NCBI RefSeq assembly: GCF_900156785.1
Contig: NZ_FTOP01000006.1
Span: 124,001-188,000 of the forward strand
Source: Belliella pelovolcani
GTDB lineage: Bacteria; Bacteroidota; Bacteroidia; Cytophagales; Cyclobacteriaceae
Direction: 5' to 3'
DNA length: 64,000 nt
The notes under the pieces are model-generated. The model did no database searches, had not been told where the DNA came from, and saw only the letters and a list, made by a program, of their open reading frames with translations. Shown piece by piece: positions 54,390-63,437 of the stretch. Each line of letters starts with the position of its first letter. The stretch's first letter is position 1. A program made the translations under genes and the position numbers.

Positions 54390-55487
54390 TTACTTATAGA
54401 AAGATTTTATGGTCTCAGGAGATGGGGTGTTTCTGAAATGATATTTTTTCAAAACAGTCCCTTCATTGAGTAGCATCAGTCCTGGATTAGAGCGCATGAT
54501 TGTTTTCACTACAGTAGCATCTGCTTGGTAACCTATCAGGTTCCAATTTCGAGCATTCAAGAAGCTGTTGATCTCCTGCTGTGAAGAAGCTGCTACAAAT
54601 ACAACTTCTATTTCTGATGCAGTAAGTCCAGCAATAATTTGATCAAATTCCTCCAAGTAATCGGTGTTGATTTTAGAGAGATTGGTTACAAGGATCACTG
54701 CTTTTTTCCCAATAAGTATTTCCTCTGTAAAGTCACCTTCATCATTCCATACAGCAAAGTCAGAGATCTTTGGTAAGGCATCTTCATTTTTGAGCTTCAT
54801 ATCCACAAATTCATAATCACCTTCGGTAGGATATTGATCAAAAATGAATTCTTCTCCATTTTTTGTCATGATGTAACTGTATTCCAAGGGTGCGGAAGGT
54901 TGCATGTTAGTTGGGATATTCACACCTTCTTTGTAAGCTCTGAAGTCTATAAAGGGAAGATTTCTAATTGCTGTAATCGCTAAAGCTAGTGATAAAACCA
55001 ATGAAATCCTGACTGACCAGGCCGCCCATGTTTGTGTGTTGTTTTTGAGTTGATTCCGGAAAACAAAAAGAATCCCGATCATTACTAAGAGAACTATATC
55101 CTTGTAGAATGACTCCCAAGGGGTCAGTTTGATGGCATCTCCAAAACATCCGCAGTCTGTCACTTTATTGAAGTAGGCTGAATAGAATGTCAGAAAGGTG
55201 AAGAAAAGGATCATCAAGCCTAATGCCCAAACGGTGAATTTGAGTTTGTGCCCAAGAATCAGCATGATTCCCAAAACCACTTCAGCCACCACCATGACTA
55301 CGCCTATCTCCAAAGCCCAAGGCTTAAATACGGTAAAAAACCCAGCGATGTCATAGGAAAACACATCAAAGTATTCTTCGAGCTTGATCGCTGTACCAAC
55401 AGGATCATTGACCTTGATTAGTCCTGAAAAGATGAACAATCCACCTACGAGTAAGCGGATGATGTATAGTATTGCGTCTTTAAGCAT
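54390..55487 (-). CDS. BT_3928-like DoxX/MauE membrane protein with thioredoxin-like C-terminus
   Basis: 365 residues. The N-terminal four-helix DoxX/MauE domain (IIRLLVGGLFIFSGLIKVNDPVGTAIKLEEYF, then TVFKPWALEIGVVMVVAEVVLGIMLILGHK) contains a CxCFG motif (KVTDCGCFGDAIKLTPWESFYKD). The C-terminal third resembles a thioredoxin-like fold (ILIGKKAVILVTNLSKINTDYL) but lacks CxxC. The family is common in Bacteroidota and may use quinone/thiol chemistry in the membrane. It starts inside the last eight bases of the DUF1599 gene. Confidence 0.85.
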   Translation of the reverse strand: MLKDAILYIIRLLVGGLFIFSGLIKVNDPVGTAIKLEEYFDVFSYDIAGFFTVFKPWALEIGVVMVVAEVVLGIMLILGHKLKFTVWALGLMILFFTFLTFYSAYFNKVTDCGCFGDAIKLTPWESFYKDIVLLVMIGILFVFRNQLKNNTQTWAAWSVRISLVLSLALAITAIRNLPFIDFRAYKEGVNIPTNMQPSAPLEYSYIMTKNGEEFIFDQYPTEGDYEFVDMKLKNEDALPKISDFAVWNDEGDFTEEILIGKKAVILVTNLSKINTDYLEEFDQIIAGLTASEIEVVFVAASSQQEINSFLNARNWNLIGYQADATVVKTIMRSNPGLMLLNEGTVLKKYHFRNTPSPETIKSFYK

Positions 55488-56025
55488 GGTATCCTAATTT
55501 GATAAGGCAGAAAACTGCATAGTTGATCATGTCTTGGTAGTTGGCTTCAATACCCTCAGAGACGATGGTTTGTCCTTGGTTATCTTCAATTTGCTTCACT
55601 CGATAAAGTTTCATCAAGATAATGTCAGTCATAGAAGAAACTCTCATGTCTCTCCAAGCCTCACCATAGTCATGGTTTTTATTTTCCAAAAGGCCTCTTG
55701 TAGCATTGACCCATTGGTCGTAAAGCGGTTCAAGTTCTTCATAGCTTAATTCCAACCTTTCATCCTCTAGCATAGAAATTTGGATCAAGGCTATCAAGCA
55801 GTAGTTGATGATACCTACAAATTCGTCAGAAATGGGGTCATTGACTTTCTGATTGCCTTTATCTTGGATAGACCTGATGCGTTGGGCTTTGATGAAAATC
55901 TGGTCTGTGATAGAAGGGAGCCTTAGTATTCTCCAGGCAGTGCCATAATCAATTGTTTTCTTCTTAAAAAGTTCTTTACAAAGGGCAATAACTTGATTAT
56001 ATTCGCTGACGGTTTGCGTTTTCAA
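55480..56025 (-). CDS. DUF1599 protein
   Basis: 181 residues read from TTG 56025. Two similar halves each contain KKTIDYGTAWRILRLPSITDQIFIKAQRIRSIQ or NHDYGEAWRDMRVSSMTDIILMKLYRVKQIE, so DUF1599 is an internal duplication. The Asp/Arg residues suggest nucleotide or metal binding, but no function is known. A longer reading from 56103 would overlap the divergent folP start by 64 bp, so the TTG is preferred; it leaves only 14 bp between the two start codons. The gene overlaps the DoxX gene by eight bases. Confidence 0.82.
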   Translation of the reverse strand: MKTQTVSEYNQVIALCKELFKKKTIDYGTAWRILRLPSITDQIFIKAQRIRSIQDKGNQKVNDPISDEFVGIINYCLIALIQISMLEDERLELSYEELEPLYDQWVNATRGLLENKNHDYGEAWRDMRVSSMTDIILMKLYRVKQIEDNQGQTIVSEGIEANYQDMINYAVFCLIKLGYHA

Positions 56026-56039
56026 GGCAGTTTGATTTA

Positions 56040-56924
56040 ATGGACAACTTATTCTCTTCTTCTTCAGAAATCGAAGATAAATTATTTCCCCCAAAAATAA
56101 CACTTCGGAGTAAAGGAAAGCTATTTTTATTGGATAGACCTTGGGTGATGGGCATCATGAATATCACGCCAGATTCATTTTATGAAGGCAGCAGGGTGTC
56201 TCAGGACGAAGCTTTAATCTTGCATCAGGCAGAAAAAATGCTGGTATCAGGAGCAGATTTACTAGATATCGGTGGATACAGTAGCCGGCCTGGAGCCAAT
56301 GAAGTAAGTCTTGACGAGGAAATGTCACGCGTGCTCCCTGCCATAACAGCGATCAAACGTGAATTTCCTGAAGCGAAGGTTTCCATTGACACATTTCAGT
56401 CCAAGATTGCTTCGTCTGCCGTCCAATGTGGTGCAGATTTCGTAAATGATATCTCAGCTGGCACATTGGATCCTGACATGATCGAAACTGTAGGGAAGTT
56501 ACAAGTCCCTTATATCGCCATGCATATGAAAGGAACGCCTCAGAATATGCAAAATCAGACTGCCTATGATGACATTCTTTTGGAGATGATGAAATATTTC
56601 TCTGAAAAAATGAACGAATGCAAAAAAGCTGGCATTAATGATGTGATATTGGATCCTGGATTTGGTTTTGCAAAAACAATGGAGCAGAATTATTGGATAT
56701 TGAGGAATTTAAGCTATTTTAAGACTATCCAAGCTCCACTGCTTATCGGAGTATCTAGAAAGTCAATGATCTACAAAAAATTAGAAATAAATCCTGGCGA
56801 AGCGCTCAATGGAACTACTGCCTTGCATATGGCAGCCCTGATGCATGGCGCTCAAATACTGCGTGTGCATGATGTCAAAGAAGCCAAAGAAACTGTAACC
56901 TTATTCAAACAACTCTACCCTTGA
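56040..56924 (+). CDS. folP: Dihydropteroate synthase
   Basis: 294 residues. The signatures WVMGIMNITPDSFYEGSR (41-47 for NITPDSF), LLDIGGYSSRPGA and NDVILDPGFGFAKT are present. It joins p-aminobenzoate to dihydropterin pyrophosphate in folate synthesis. The first 30 residues precede the usual start, but ATG 56040 is the only good one. Its stop overlaps the cdaA TTG start (TTGA), which couples the two genes, as in many Bacteroidota. Confidence 0.95.
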   Translation: MDNLFSSSSEIEDKLFPPKITLRSKGKLFLLDRPWVMGIMNITPDSFYEGSRVSQDEALILHQAEKMLVSGADLLDIGGYSSRPGANEVSLDEEMSRVLPAITAIKREFPEAKVSIDTFQSKIASSAVQCGADFVNDISAGTLDPDMIETVGKLQVPYIAMHMKGTPQNMQNQTAYDDILLEMMKYFSEKMNECKKAGINDVILDPGFGFAKTMEQNYWILRNLSYFKTIQAPLLIGVSRKSMIYKKLEINPGEALNGTTALHMAALMHGAQILRVHDVKEAKETVTLFKQLYP

Positions 56925-57796
56925 ACTTACTTTTCAAAATAGGATTTTTAGAAATCTCCATTGTGAATATCATTGATATCACACTGGTGAGTATGCTCTT
57001 GTACCAAGTGTACAAACTCCTAAGAGGTAGTGTAGCAATCAAGATTTTCTTAGGGTTCCTATCCATATACTTGATTTACTTGATGGTTAGCGCTTTGAAA
57101 ATGGAGCTACTATCGATCATTTTGGGGCAATTTATGGGGGTGGGTGTCATTGCCGCCATCATTATCTTTGCCCCTGAAATTAGAAAATTTCTTTTGATCA
57201 TTGGTCGCTCTTCTATATTGTCCAATGAAAATGTTCTTCAAGAACTACTTTTTTGGAGGAAAAGAGAAACACAGGCATTCAATATCAATCCAATCATTGA
57301 TGCTGCCAAGTCTTTGTCGGGAACAAATATGGGAGCCTTAATGGTGATTTCGAGGAATTCAGAATTAAAGTTCTATGCTGAAAGTGGGGATTTGATGGAT
57401 GCACTGGTGTCCAAAAGGCTTTTGATTTCAATTTTCAATAAATATAGCCCTTTACATGATGGGGCAGTTATTATTTACAATGGTAAAGTGAAGGCGGCAC
57501 GTTGTATTCTTCCTGTGACAGAGCGGGATGTTCCGGCGCAGTTTGGGCTTAGACATAGGGCTGCGATAGGCATGTCTGAGGCAACGGATACGCTTGTATT
57601 GATTGTTTCGGAAGAGACGGGGCAGATTTCACTCGCTAGAAATGGTAAAATCTTGCATAATCTTTCTTTCCAAGAAGTACGTGAGTTTATCAATGATTAT
57701 TTGACGGGGGTGGATATTGACGATAAATTTGAACCAGTAACTGTCTACGAAAGAAACAGGTCAAAGAGTAACAGGTCTACTTCTAGTGCCTCTTGA
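56921..57796 (+). CDS. cdaA: Diadenylate cyclase CdaA (c-di-AMP synthase)
   Basis: 291 residues from a TTG that overlaps the folP stop. Three membrane helices (about 15-31, 38-57, 70-85) are followed by the DAC domain with LHDGA (Asp180-Gly-Ala) and GLRHRAAIG (Arg211-His-Arg), the two active-site motifs. It makes c-di-AMP from two ATP, which controls K+ uptake and cell-wall state. The C-terminal tail is Arg/Ser-rich. No c-di-AMP phosphodiesterase or CdaR lies beside it. The antiporter at 21-23 kb has an RCK_C domain, a known c-di-AMP target in other phyla; any link is inference. Confidence 0.95.
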   Translation: MNLLFKIGFLEISIVNIIDITLVSMLLYQVYKLLRGSVAIKIFLGFLSIYLIYLMVSALKMELLSIILGQFMGVGVIAAIIIFAPEIRKFLLIIGRSSILSNENVLQELLFWRKRETQAFNINPIIDAAKSLSGTNMGALMVISRNSELKFYAESGDLMDALVSKRLLISIFNKYSPLHDGAVIIYNGKVKAARCILPVTERDVPAQFGLRHRAAIGMSEATDTLVLIVSEETGQISLARNGKILHNLSFQEVREFINDYLTGVDIDDKFEPVTVYERNRSKSNRSTSSAS

Positions 57797-57799
57797 TAG

Positions 57800-58107
57800 G
57801 AAGATTGGGGGCTCGCGCAGATTTCGCTGATTTCACAGATTTATTTCTTTGGATGAATTGAGGGGCTAGGGATTGAGTTATTAAGTTATTGAGTTATTGA
57901 GTTATCAGTTGATTTGGGAAGAGGGATTGAAAGATTGGAAAATTAGAAGATTGGGGGCTCGCGCAGATTTCGCTGATTTCACAGATTTATTTCTTTAGAT
58001 GAATTGAGGGGGTAGGGATTGAGTTATTAAGTTATTGAGTTATTGAGTTATTGAGTTATCAGTTGATTTGGGAAGAGGGATTGGAAGATTGGAAAATTGG
58101 AAGATTT
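57800..58107. repeat. Two tandem copies of a roughly 150-nt repeat
   Basis: Copy 1 begins at 57800 and copy 2 at 57946 (period 146). Each holds GGGGGCTCGCGCAGATTTCG and TGATTTCACAGATTTA, an intergenic motif I recall as widespread in Bacteroidota, then octamers TGAGTTAT (four in copy 1, five in copy 2) and GGGATTG(A/G)AAGATTGGAAAA. The copies differ at only a few bases, so the duplication looks recent. This fills most of the 497-base space between cdaA and kbl. Confidence 0.9.
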
Positions 58108-58176
58108 AAAAAAAAGATAAGCTTCATAGAAAGTGGGATGGCTTCTAAAATAAAAAGGTCATTCATTTGTTTTAAT

Positions 58177-58212
58177 AAAAAAGTCAAAGGGATTAATCCC
58201 TTTGACTTTTTT
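58177..58212 (-). terminator. Terminator downstream of kbl
   Basis: An 18-base perfect palindrome half (58177-58194, AAAAAAGTCAAAGGGATT) with its complement at 58195-58212. It is symmetric, so it could act on both strands; it lies 82 bases after the kbl stop. Confidence 0.85.
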
Positions 58213-58293
58213 GTTAACCAAAGCTTAACTTTATCTGTATCAATCAAGCTTTCAAGATTTTCAATCAAGAGCCTTACTTTTTGTGTCTAACCA

Positions 58294-59490
58294 CTAAGAA
58301 ATCACACCTAGTTCTTTGCCTGCTTCAATGAAAGCATTGATGGCTTGGTCGAGATGGGCTTTTTCGTGTGCTGCCGATATTTGTACTCGGATTCTCGCTT
58401 GACCTTTTGGTACTACTGGATAGTAGAATCCGATCACATAGACTCCTTTTTCTAATAGCTTCTCAGCCATTTTTTGAGACAAGACTGCATCGTATAACAT
58501 GATGGGTACAATCGGGTGTTCTCCTGGCTTGATATCAAATCCTGCTTCAGTCATTTTGGCTCTGAAGTATTTGGTGTTTTCTTCCAATCGATCTCTCAGC
58601 TCTGTAGTCTCAGAAAGTAAATCAAAAACCGCGATAGAGGCACCTGTAATGGATGGTGCTAATGTATTGGAAAACAAATATGGTCTGGAACGTTGTCTGA
58701 GGATTTCGATAATCTCTTTTCTACCAGAGGTAAAACCACCAGATGCACCGCCTAATGCTTTCCCTAATGTACCTGTGATGATGTCTATCTTGCCCATTAC
58801 TCCTTTAAGTTCATGAACTCCTCTACCTGTTTTACCCATGAATCCGGTGGAGTGACATTCATCAGACATGACTAGTGCATGATATTTTTCTGCCAAGGCT
58901 ACGATCTTATCTAATTGGGCGATGGTACCGTCCATGGAGAAGACACCATCAGTCACAATGATTTTATTTTTCGCACCTTGGGCATCAGCATCCTGAAGTT
59001 GCTTTTCGAGGTCAGCCATATCATTATGTTGGTATCGGAAGCGCATGGCTTTACATAATCTCACTCCATCAATGATAGATGCATGATTCAAAGCATCTGA
59101 GATGATGGCATCTTCTGGACCAAGGATTGGCTCAAATACACCGCCATTGGCATCAAAAGCTGCCGCATAGAGGATGGTATCTTCTGTTCCTAAAAACTTA
59201 GATATTTTCTCTTCCAGTTCTTTGTGGATATCTTGTGTACCACAGATAAATCTCACAGAAGATAATCCAAAGCCATGACTATCGATGGCTGCTTTGGCTG
59301 CCCCGATGACTTGTGGGTGAGCGGATAGGCCAAGGTAATTATTGGCACAGAAATTTAGCACTTTCTGACCTCCAGCAATGGTGATTTCTGCGGCTTGTGG
59401 GGAAGTGATGATGCGTTCTTTTTTGAAAAGACCTGCTTCTTGAATTTCCTTTAACTCTTTTTCTAATTTGGGTTTCAATGTATCAAACAT
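58294..59490 (-). CDS. kbl: Glycine C-acetyltransferase (2-amino-3-ketobutyrate CoA ligase)
   Basis: 398 residues, the standard length. An alpha-oxoamine synthase with [12 protein letters not shown], the PLP-stacking His in [25 protein letters not shown] and the PLP Lys244 in GTLGKALGG. It cleaves 2-amino-3-ketobutyrate with CoA into glycine and acetyl-CoA. It is divergent from the threonine dehydrogenase at 59639, so the two enzymes of threonine breakdown are side by side and can share a 148-bp control region. Confidence 0.95.
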   Translation of the reverse strand: MFDTLKPKLEKELKEIQEAGLFKKERIITSPQAAEITIAGGQKVLNFCANNYLGLSAHPQVIGAAKAAIDSHGFGLSSVRFICGTQDIHKELEEKISKFLGTEDTILYAAAFDANGGVFEPILGPEDAIISDALNHASIIDGVRLCKAMRFRYQHNDMADLEKQLQDADAQGAKNKIIVTDGVFSMDGTIAQLDKIVALAEKYHALVMSDECHSTGFMGKTGRGVHELKGVMGKIDIITGTLGKALGGASGGFTSGRKEIIEILRQRSRPYLFSNTLAPSITGASIAVFDLLSETTELRDRLEENTKYFRAKMTEAGFDIKPGEHPIVPIMLYDAVLSQKMAEKLLEKGVYVIGFYYPVVPKGQARIRVQISAAHEKAHLDQAINAFIEAGKELGVIS

Positions 59491-59561
59491 CTTTTTATTT
59501 ATTTTTTGTATTGTAAAATCAATTCAAACGCATTAAAATAAAAATCCTCAACTGAAATCCT

Positions 59562-59569
59562 TATTTTTG
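59562..59569 (+). promoter_or_regulatory. Promoter -7 element of tdh
   Basis: TATTTTTG matches TAnnTTTG exactly, 69 bases before the ATG at 59639. Confidence 0.4.
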
Positions 59570-59638
59570 CCTCAATCAATACCCAAATATATCAAAAGCT
59601 AGAGGGTCTAGGAAACCTAATAGATTGAAAGTTTTAAA

Positions 59639-60592
59639 ATGGAGAGAATTCTTATCATTGGTGCAGCTGGACAGTTGGGTTCAGAGCTGACACTTGCGCT
59701 GTCTCAGCAGTATGGTGGCGACCATGTGATCGCTACTGATATCAACCCGAAAGCCTTAGAGAAGTTTGATTTTTGTAAGACAGCAGTCTTAGACATCATG
59801 AATCAGGATGCTGTCAGGCAATTGGTCAAAACAGAAAATGTAAAACAGGTCTATCATCTAGCAGCTGTACTTTCTGCGACGGGAGAAAAGAATCCGCTGT
59901 TTGCTTGGCAGCTGAATATGGATAGTCTTTTGTTTGTCTTAGAGTTAGCCAAAGAATTCAAGATGGAGAAGATCTATTGGCCTTCTTCTATTGCTGTATT
60001 TGGGCCGAATACACCTAAGGTCAATACACCTCAATATTGTGTCAAAGAACCGAATACTGTCTATGGTATATCTAAGCAAGCCGGGGAAAGATGGTGTGAG
60101 TACTACTTTCAAAAGTTTGGTGTAGATGTGCGAAGTTTGCGGTATCCAGGCTTGATTGGATACAAGTCACTTCCCGGGGGAGGCACTACTGATTATGCCG
60201 TGGATATTTACCATAAAGCCATTGCTGGTGAGCATTTTGTGTCTTTTTTGAGGGCTGATAGTGCTCTGCCAATGATGTATATGCCTGATGCGATCAAGGC
60301 AACAATGGACTTGATGCATGCACCCAGAGAGCAAGTAAAAATCCGATCCAGCTATAATTTAGCAGCGATCAGTTTTACTCCGCGAGAGATATTTGAAAGC
60401 ATCAAAGTACATTATCCTGATTTTTCAATTTCCTACGAACCTGACTTTAGGCAAGCCATCGCTGATAGCTGGCCAGATAGCATTGATGATAGTAGTGCTA
60501 GAGCAGACTGGGGCTGGAAGCATGATTATGATCTGAAAAAAATGACAGCAGATATTTTGGCGAATTTGCCAGAGTATATGGTGAATTTTTGA
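59639..60592 (+). CDS. L-threonine 3-dehydrogenase (epimerase-like SDR type)
   Basis: 317 residues of the extended SDR/UDP-glucose-epimerase-like type: Rossmann GAAGQLGSE, catalytic YGISKQAGERW (YxxxK), and SLRYPGLIGY. This class of NAD-dependent threonine dehydrogenase is distinct from the zinc MDR enzyme of E. coli. Divergent kbl supports the assignment: threonine to 2-amino-3-ketobutyrate, then to glycine and acetyl-CoA. Cofactor NAD is inferred from the fold. Confidence 0.9.
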   Translation: MERILIIGAAGQLGSELTLALSQQYGGDHVIATDINPKALEKFDFCKTAVLDIMNQDAVRQLVKTENVKQVYHLAAVLSATGEKNPLFAWQLNMDSLLFVLELAKEFKMEKIYWPSSIAVFGPNTPKVNTPQYCVKEPNTVYGISKQAGERWCEYYFQKFGVDVRSLRYPGLIGYKSLPGGGTTDYAVDIYHKAIAGEHFVSFLRADSALPMMYMPDAIKATMDLMHAPREQVKIRSSYNLAAISFTPREIFESIKVHYPDFSISYEPDFRQAIADSWPDSIDDSSARADWGWKHDYDLKKMTADILANLPEYMVNF

Positions 60593-60689
60593 GGGAAAAA
60601 TTAGGGGAAAGGGAAAAGATTAAAGGGAAAAGGGTGCTACATGAAAAATCTCAAAAAGTAGTAAGTAGTTTGAAAACTGCAAGATTTAA

Positions 60690-60720
60690 GGTCCAAGTCT
60701 ATAGACTTGAACCAATTGGT
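60690..60720. repeat. Palindrome pair in the tdh/tetR spacer
   Basis: GGTCCAAGTCTA and TAGACTTGAACC (60690-60713, one mismatch) are followed at once by the perfect palindrome ACCAATTGGT (60711-60720). The first may be a terminator for tdh or a binding site. Confidence 0.5.
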
Positions 60721-60744
60721 TAAAGGAAATAGCTTTTGGAAAAT

Positions 60745-60772
60745 AAATAAAGCCTCAAATGGGGCTTTATTT
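60745..60772. terminator. Terminator at the tetR 3' end
   Basis: AAATAAAGCC (60745-60754) pairs with GGCTTTATTT (60763-60772) around TCAAATGG. It is symmetric and touches the tetR stop codon. Confidence 0.85.
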
Positions 60773-61373
60773 ATTTTAGAAACTTTTTATTAATAAAGGA
60801 GATGGCGTCTTTTATTTTTTGTTGATCTTGGGCAGTGGATAAGTCTAAGCCACAAAATGTTCCATTATTGGAAGCTGCATGCAGGCCTAGATAATACAAT
60901 GCGGCCACATTGATTGCTGAGATGGCACGAAAATCAACTTCTGTTTCCAGCATTTCTGATTGAAGCGCCTCAAAGAGTTTCTCCCCTACTTGTTCTCGCT
61001 TTTCAATGAATGACTTCATTAATTCATGCTCTTCAGACACACTCCAAAGCATTAATTTTTGGAATTGATGGTCCTTCAAAACCGTATCAAATTGTGTATG
61101 CAAATAATAGTCAATGATTTGCCTTAAGGAAAAAGGAGCATCATTTGAGATGGCATCATTGACCGCACTTACTCTTGCAGACCAATAATCTTTGTGGATA
61201 AAATAAGCTTCTAGTAAGTTTTCAAATGTTTCGTACTTTCTATAAATGTAAGACTTGTCCACCCCTGACTTCTTGGAAATGGCATTAATTCCAAGGGCAG
61301 CATGGCCCTTTTTTAAAAATAATTCTTCAATTGATGAGAATAATTTTTTGTCTTTAATACTTAACTCGGTCAT
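60771..61373 (-). CDS. TetR/AcrR-family regulator
   Basis: 200 residues. The helix-turn-helix is at about 25-47 (GINAISKKSGVDKSYIYRKYETFENLLEAYF); the rest is an all-helical ligand-binding domain with FSLRQIIDYYLHTQFDTVL. It starts 20 bases before the end of the oxoamine synthase gene, so it is translated with it and probably controls that gene or senses its lipid product (inference from operon position). TetR proteins with lipid ligands are common. Confidence 0.88.
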   Translation of the reverse strand: MTELSIKDKKLFSSIEELFLKKGHAALGINAISKKSGVDKSYIYRKYETFENLLEAYFIHKDYWSARVSAVNDAISNDAPFSLRQIIDYYLHTQFDTVLKDHQFQKLMLWSVSEEHELMKSFIEKREQVGEKLFEALQSEMLETEVDFRAISAINVAALYYLGLHAASNNGTFCGLDLSTAQDQQKIKDAISFINKKFLK

Positions 61374-62625
61374 TTATTTTTTTAATTGGAATTATTTGAT
61401 TTATTTCATTCAGTGCAGATATCACTTTATCTAATTGAGTTGGGGAGTGATTTGCAGTCAGATTGAATCTAATTCTTGCATCTTTTTTTGCCACCGCTGG
61501 ATACATTATTGGATTAGCATGTATTCCTCTTTCCAAAAGTAACTTACCTACTATTAATGTATTATTAATATCCCCAATCTTCACTGGTATTACAGCTGAA
61601 GAGGGAGAACCTATATCAAATCCATTTTGTGTCAAATTTTTCTTAAAGTAATTTATGTTACTCCATAAAACATCTTTATATAAAGTATTGTTTTCAATAA
61701 TTTCTAACGCCTTTAGGGCTCCAGCAATTGCTGGTGTAGAAGTAGTAGAAAATAAATGTTGTTTTGCTTGAAACTTGAGGTATCTAATAACATTTTTCTT
61801 CCCTACAACAAAGCCTCCTAAATTTCCAATCGCCTTGCTTAATGTACCTACAAATAAATCAATTTTATCAAAAGCATCAAATATTTCAACAACACCTCTC
61901 CCAGTTTTACCTACCACACCAATCCCATGAGCATCATCAACTGCGATCATCGCTCCGTATTTTTTTGCAAGAATGATAATTTCGTCTAATTTCGCTATAT
62001 CGCCATCTTGAGAATAAACACCGTCTACTATAATCATTTTAGTTCGATATTTATATTGAACAGAACTTAAAACTCTTTCAAGCATTTCCATATTGTTATG
62101 AAGGAATGTCTTCACATTAGTTAATTGACAACCTTCATAAATGCTTGCATGAACTGCCATGTCGAGTATTGCTATATCTTCTTTATTCAATAAAGCTTGA
62201 AAAGTACTGCTATTAGCTGTATATCCTGTATTAAAAAGAATAGTATCTTCTCCTTTGAAAAATAAAGATAACTTTTTTTCCAATTCCTCGTGATATATAA
62301 AGTGCCCACCAATTGCAGGTGAAGCAGCAGAACCAGTACCAAATTTAGTAATAGCATCAATTACAGCTTGCTTTACTTCTTCATTCTGAGTCAAACCCAA
62401 ATAGTCATTTGAGACGAAGCTAATAACATTTAGATTTTTCTTGAAATATGGTATTTGAATATTTATTTCTGACTTACAGCCATCGAATGAAGTTAGTCTA
62501 TAGTTGAGTTTTCCTTGGCTATGTAAATGATCTAAGTAATCAGAAAAATGATTTGCTTTGTAGTCAATTGTTTTGGATTCAATGTTTTCAAAATCCTTAA
62601 AACTTGCATTATTAAAATCAATCAT
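61354..62625 (-). CDS. Alpha-oxoamine synthase (possible serine/cysteate acyltransferase)
   Basis: 423 residues from ATG 62625; an upstream TTG at 62661 is less likely. PLP-dependent alpha-oxoamine synthase: VSNDYLGLTQ, FNTGYTANSSTF, the stacking His in AVHASIYEG, VDDAHGIG and the PLP Lys264 in GTLSKAIGN. It is clearly different from kbl, 1.8 kb away, and has about 60 extra residues before the core. It should condense an acyl-CoA or acyl-ACP with an amino acid. In Cytophagales the candidates are serine palmitoyltransferase and cysteate acyltransferase (sulfonolipids). AONS (BioF) is less likely without bio genes. Its base composition looks more AT-rich than kbl. Confidence 0.8.
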   Translation of the reverse strand: MIDFNNASFKDFENIESKTIDYKANHFSDYLDHLHSQGKLNYRLTSFDGCKSEINIQIPYFKKNLNVISFVSNDYLGLTQNEEVKQAVIDAITKFGTGSAASPAIGGHFIYHEELEKKLSLFFKGEDTILFNTGYTANSSTFQALLNKEDIAILDMAVHASIYEGCQLTNVKTFLHNNMEMLERVLSSVQYKYRTKMIIVDGVYSQDGDIAKLDEIIILAKKYGAMIAVDDAHGIGVVGKTGRGVVEIFDAFDKIDLFVGTLSKAIGNLGGFVVGKKNVIRYLKFQAKQHLFSTTSTPAIAGALKALEIIENNTLYKDVLWSNINYFKKNLTQNGFDIGSPSSAVIPVKIGDINNTLIVGKLLLERGIHANPIMYPAVAKKDARIRFNLTANHSPTQLDKVISALNEINQIIPIKKINDRVKY

Positions 62626-62949
62626 ACTTTTTTTACGTATAATAAAATATTTTTTACCCAAAAAGAAAATATTAACAAATATTTATTTTACTGAAACTTA
62701 ACAAATATTTTGATTTAGATAATTTTAAAAACATTAATTACATAAATTCATCATTTAAGAAATAATATATTAAAAATTGACAATTAATAATACATTATTT
62801 TAATTCCTTGAAACTATGAAATAATATTGAATCAAATAATTAAACACAAATAAAAAGGATGACTTTAAAAAGTTCATTTTTTTTTAAATATTAAAAAAAT
62901 TAAAATATAATCCATAAATTTGCTTAACTAAATGAACTGGATTAAAAAC
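62626..62949. other. Very AT-rich divergent intergenic region
   Basis: 324 bases, almost all A and T by eye, between the divergent oxoamine synthase and the winged-helix protein. It contains a plus-strand -7 element (62915-62922). No gene or stable hairpin is seen. The composition suggests acquired DNA or a regulated promoter region. Confidence 0.6.
62915..62922 (+). promoter_or_regulatory. Promoter -7 element that decides the start of the next gene
   Basis: TAAATTTG matches TAnnTTTG. Transcription from it would start near 62929, almost on the ATG at 62932, so the ATG at 62950 is the likelier start codon. Confidence 0.5.
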
Positions 62950-63339
62950 ATGGATAATATATCTGAAGAAGAGATAATTAGGTTTCTAAAAACAAAAAGG
63001 GAAGCCTTAATACAGGAGTTAGAGAAACTAGACGTAGCGCTAAATGCTATGACTGGGGTTGATTTCAACTCAATCCCAAAGTCTATTGATAGTTTACAAG
63101 AAGGATCAATTCCAGACCATTATTCATCCAAATTAAAATTAGACAAGAAAATCTTGTTTGCACTTAAAGAAATGGGGAAGGGAGATAAATCTGAAATCAT
63201 CCAAAAGATTCAGCAATTAGAACCCAAATCAGATATCAGTAAGTTGGAAAATTCTATTTCAGTTAGACTGAGTTACTTGAAAAACAATAATATTATCAAG
63301 GCAGATAAAAACGGAAGGAGTCTTTCGTATTTTTTATAA
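62950..63339 (+). CDS. Small winged-helix-like protein
   Basis: 129 residues from ATG 62950 (MDNISEEEIIRFLKTKREAL); an upstream ATG (62932) would sit on the predicted transcript start. The N-terminal third is a short coiled coil (KREALIQELEKLDVALNAM). The C-terminal half (LKLDKKILFALKEMGKGDKSEIIQKI, then ISVRLSYLKNNNIIKADKNGRSLSYFL) has the shape of a winged helix. Many Bacteroidota have such proteins as small regulators near lipid or mobile genes. I do not recognise a named family. It diverges from the oxoamine synthase operon and may control it. Confidence 0.6.
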   Translation: MDNISEEEIIRFLKTKREALIQELEKLDVALNAMTGVDFNSIPKSIDSLQEGSIPDHYSSKLKLDKKILFALKEMGKGDKSEIIQKIQQLEPKSDISKLENSISVRLSYLKNNNIIKADKNGRSLSYFL

Positions 63340-63437
63340 TGTGTTGATGTGCATTTATATTTTCAGGGAATTACAATGTTTAATTACTTAACTGTTTAGC
63401 GGGGGAAATGATGAGAAAAGGAAAAGAAATGGGGTGA

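Noticed and set aside
57800-58107. Possible CRISPR array
   Set aside because: Only two long copies of about 150 bases plus internal octamers; no 25-40 base repeats with unique spacers and no cas genes.
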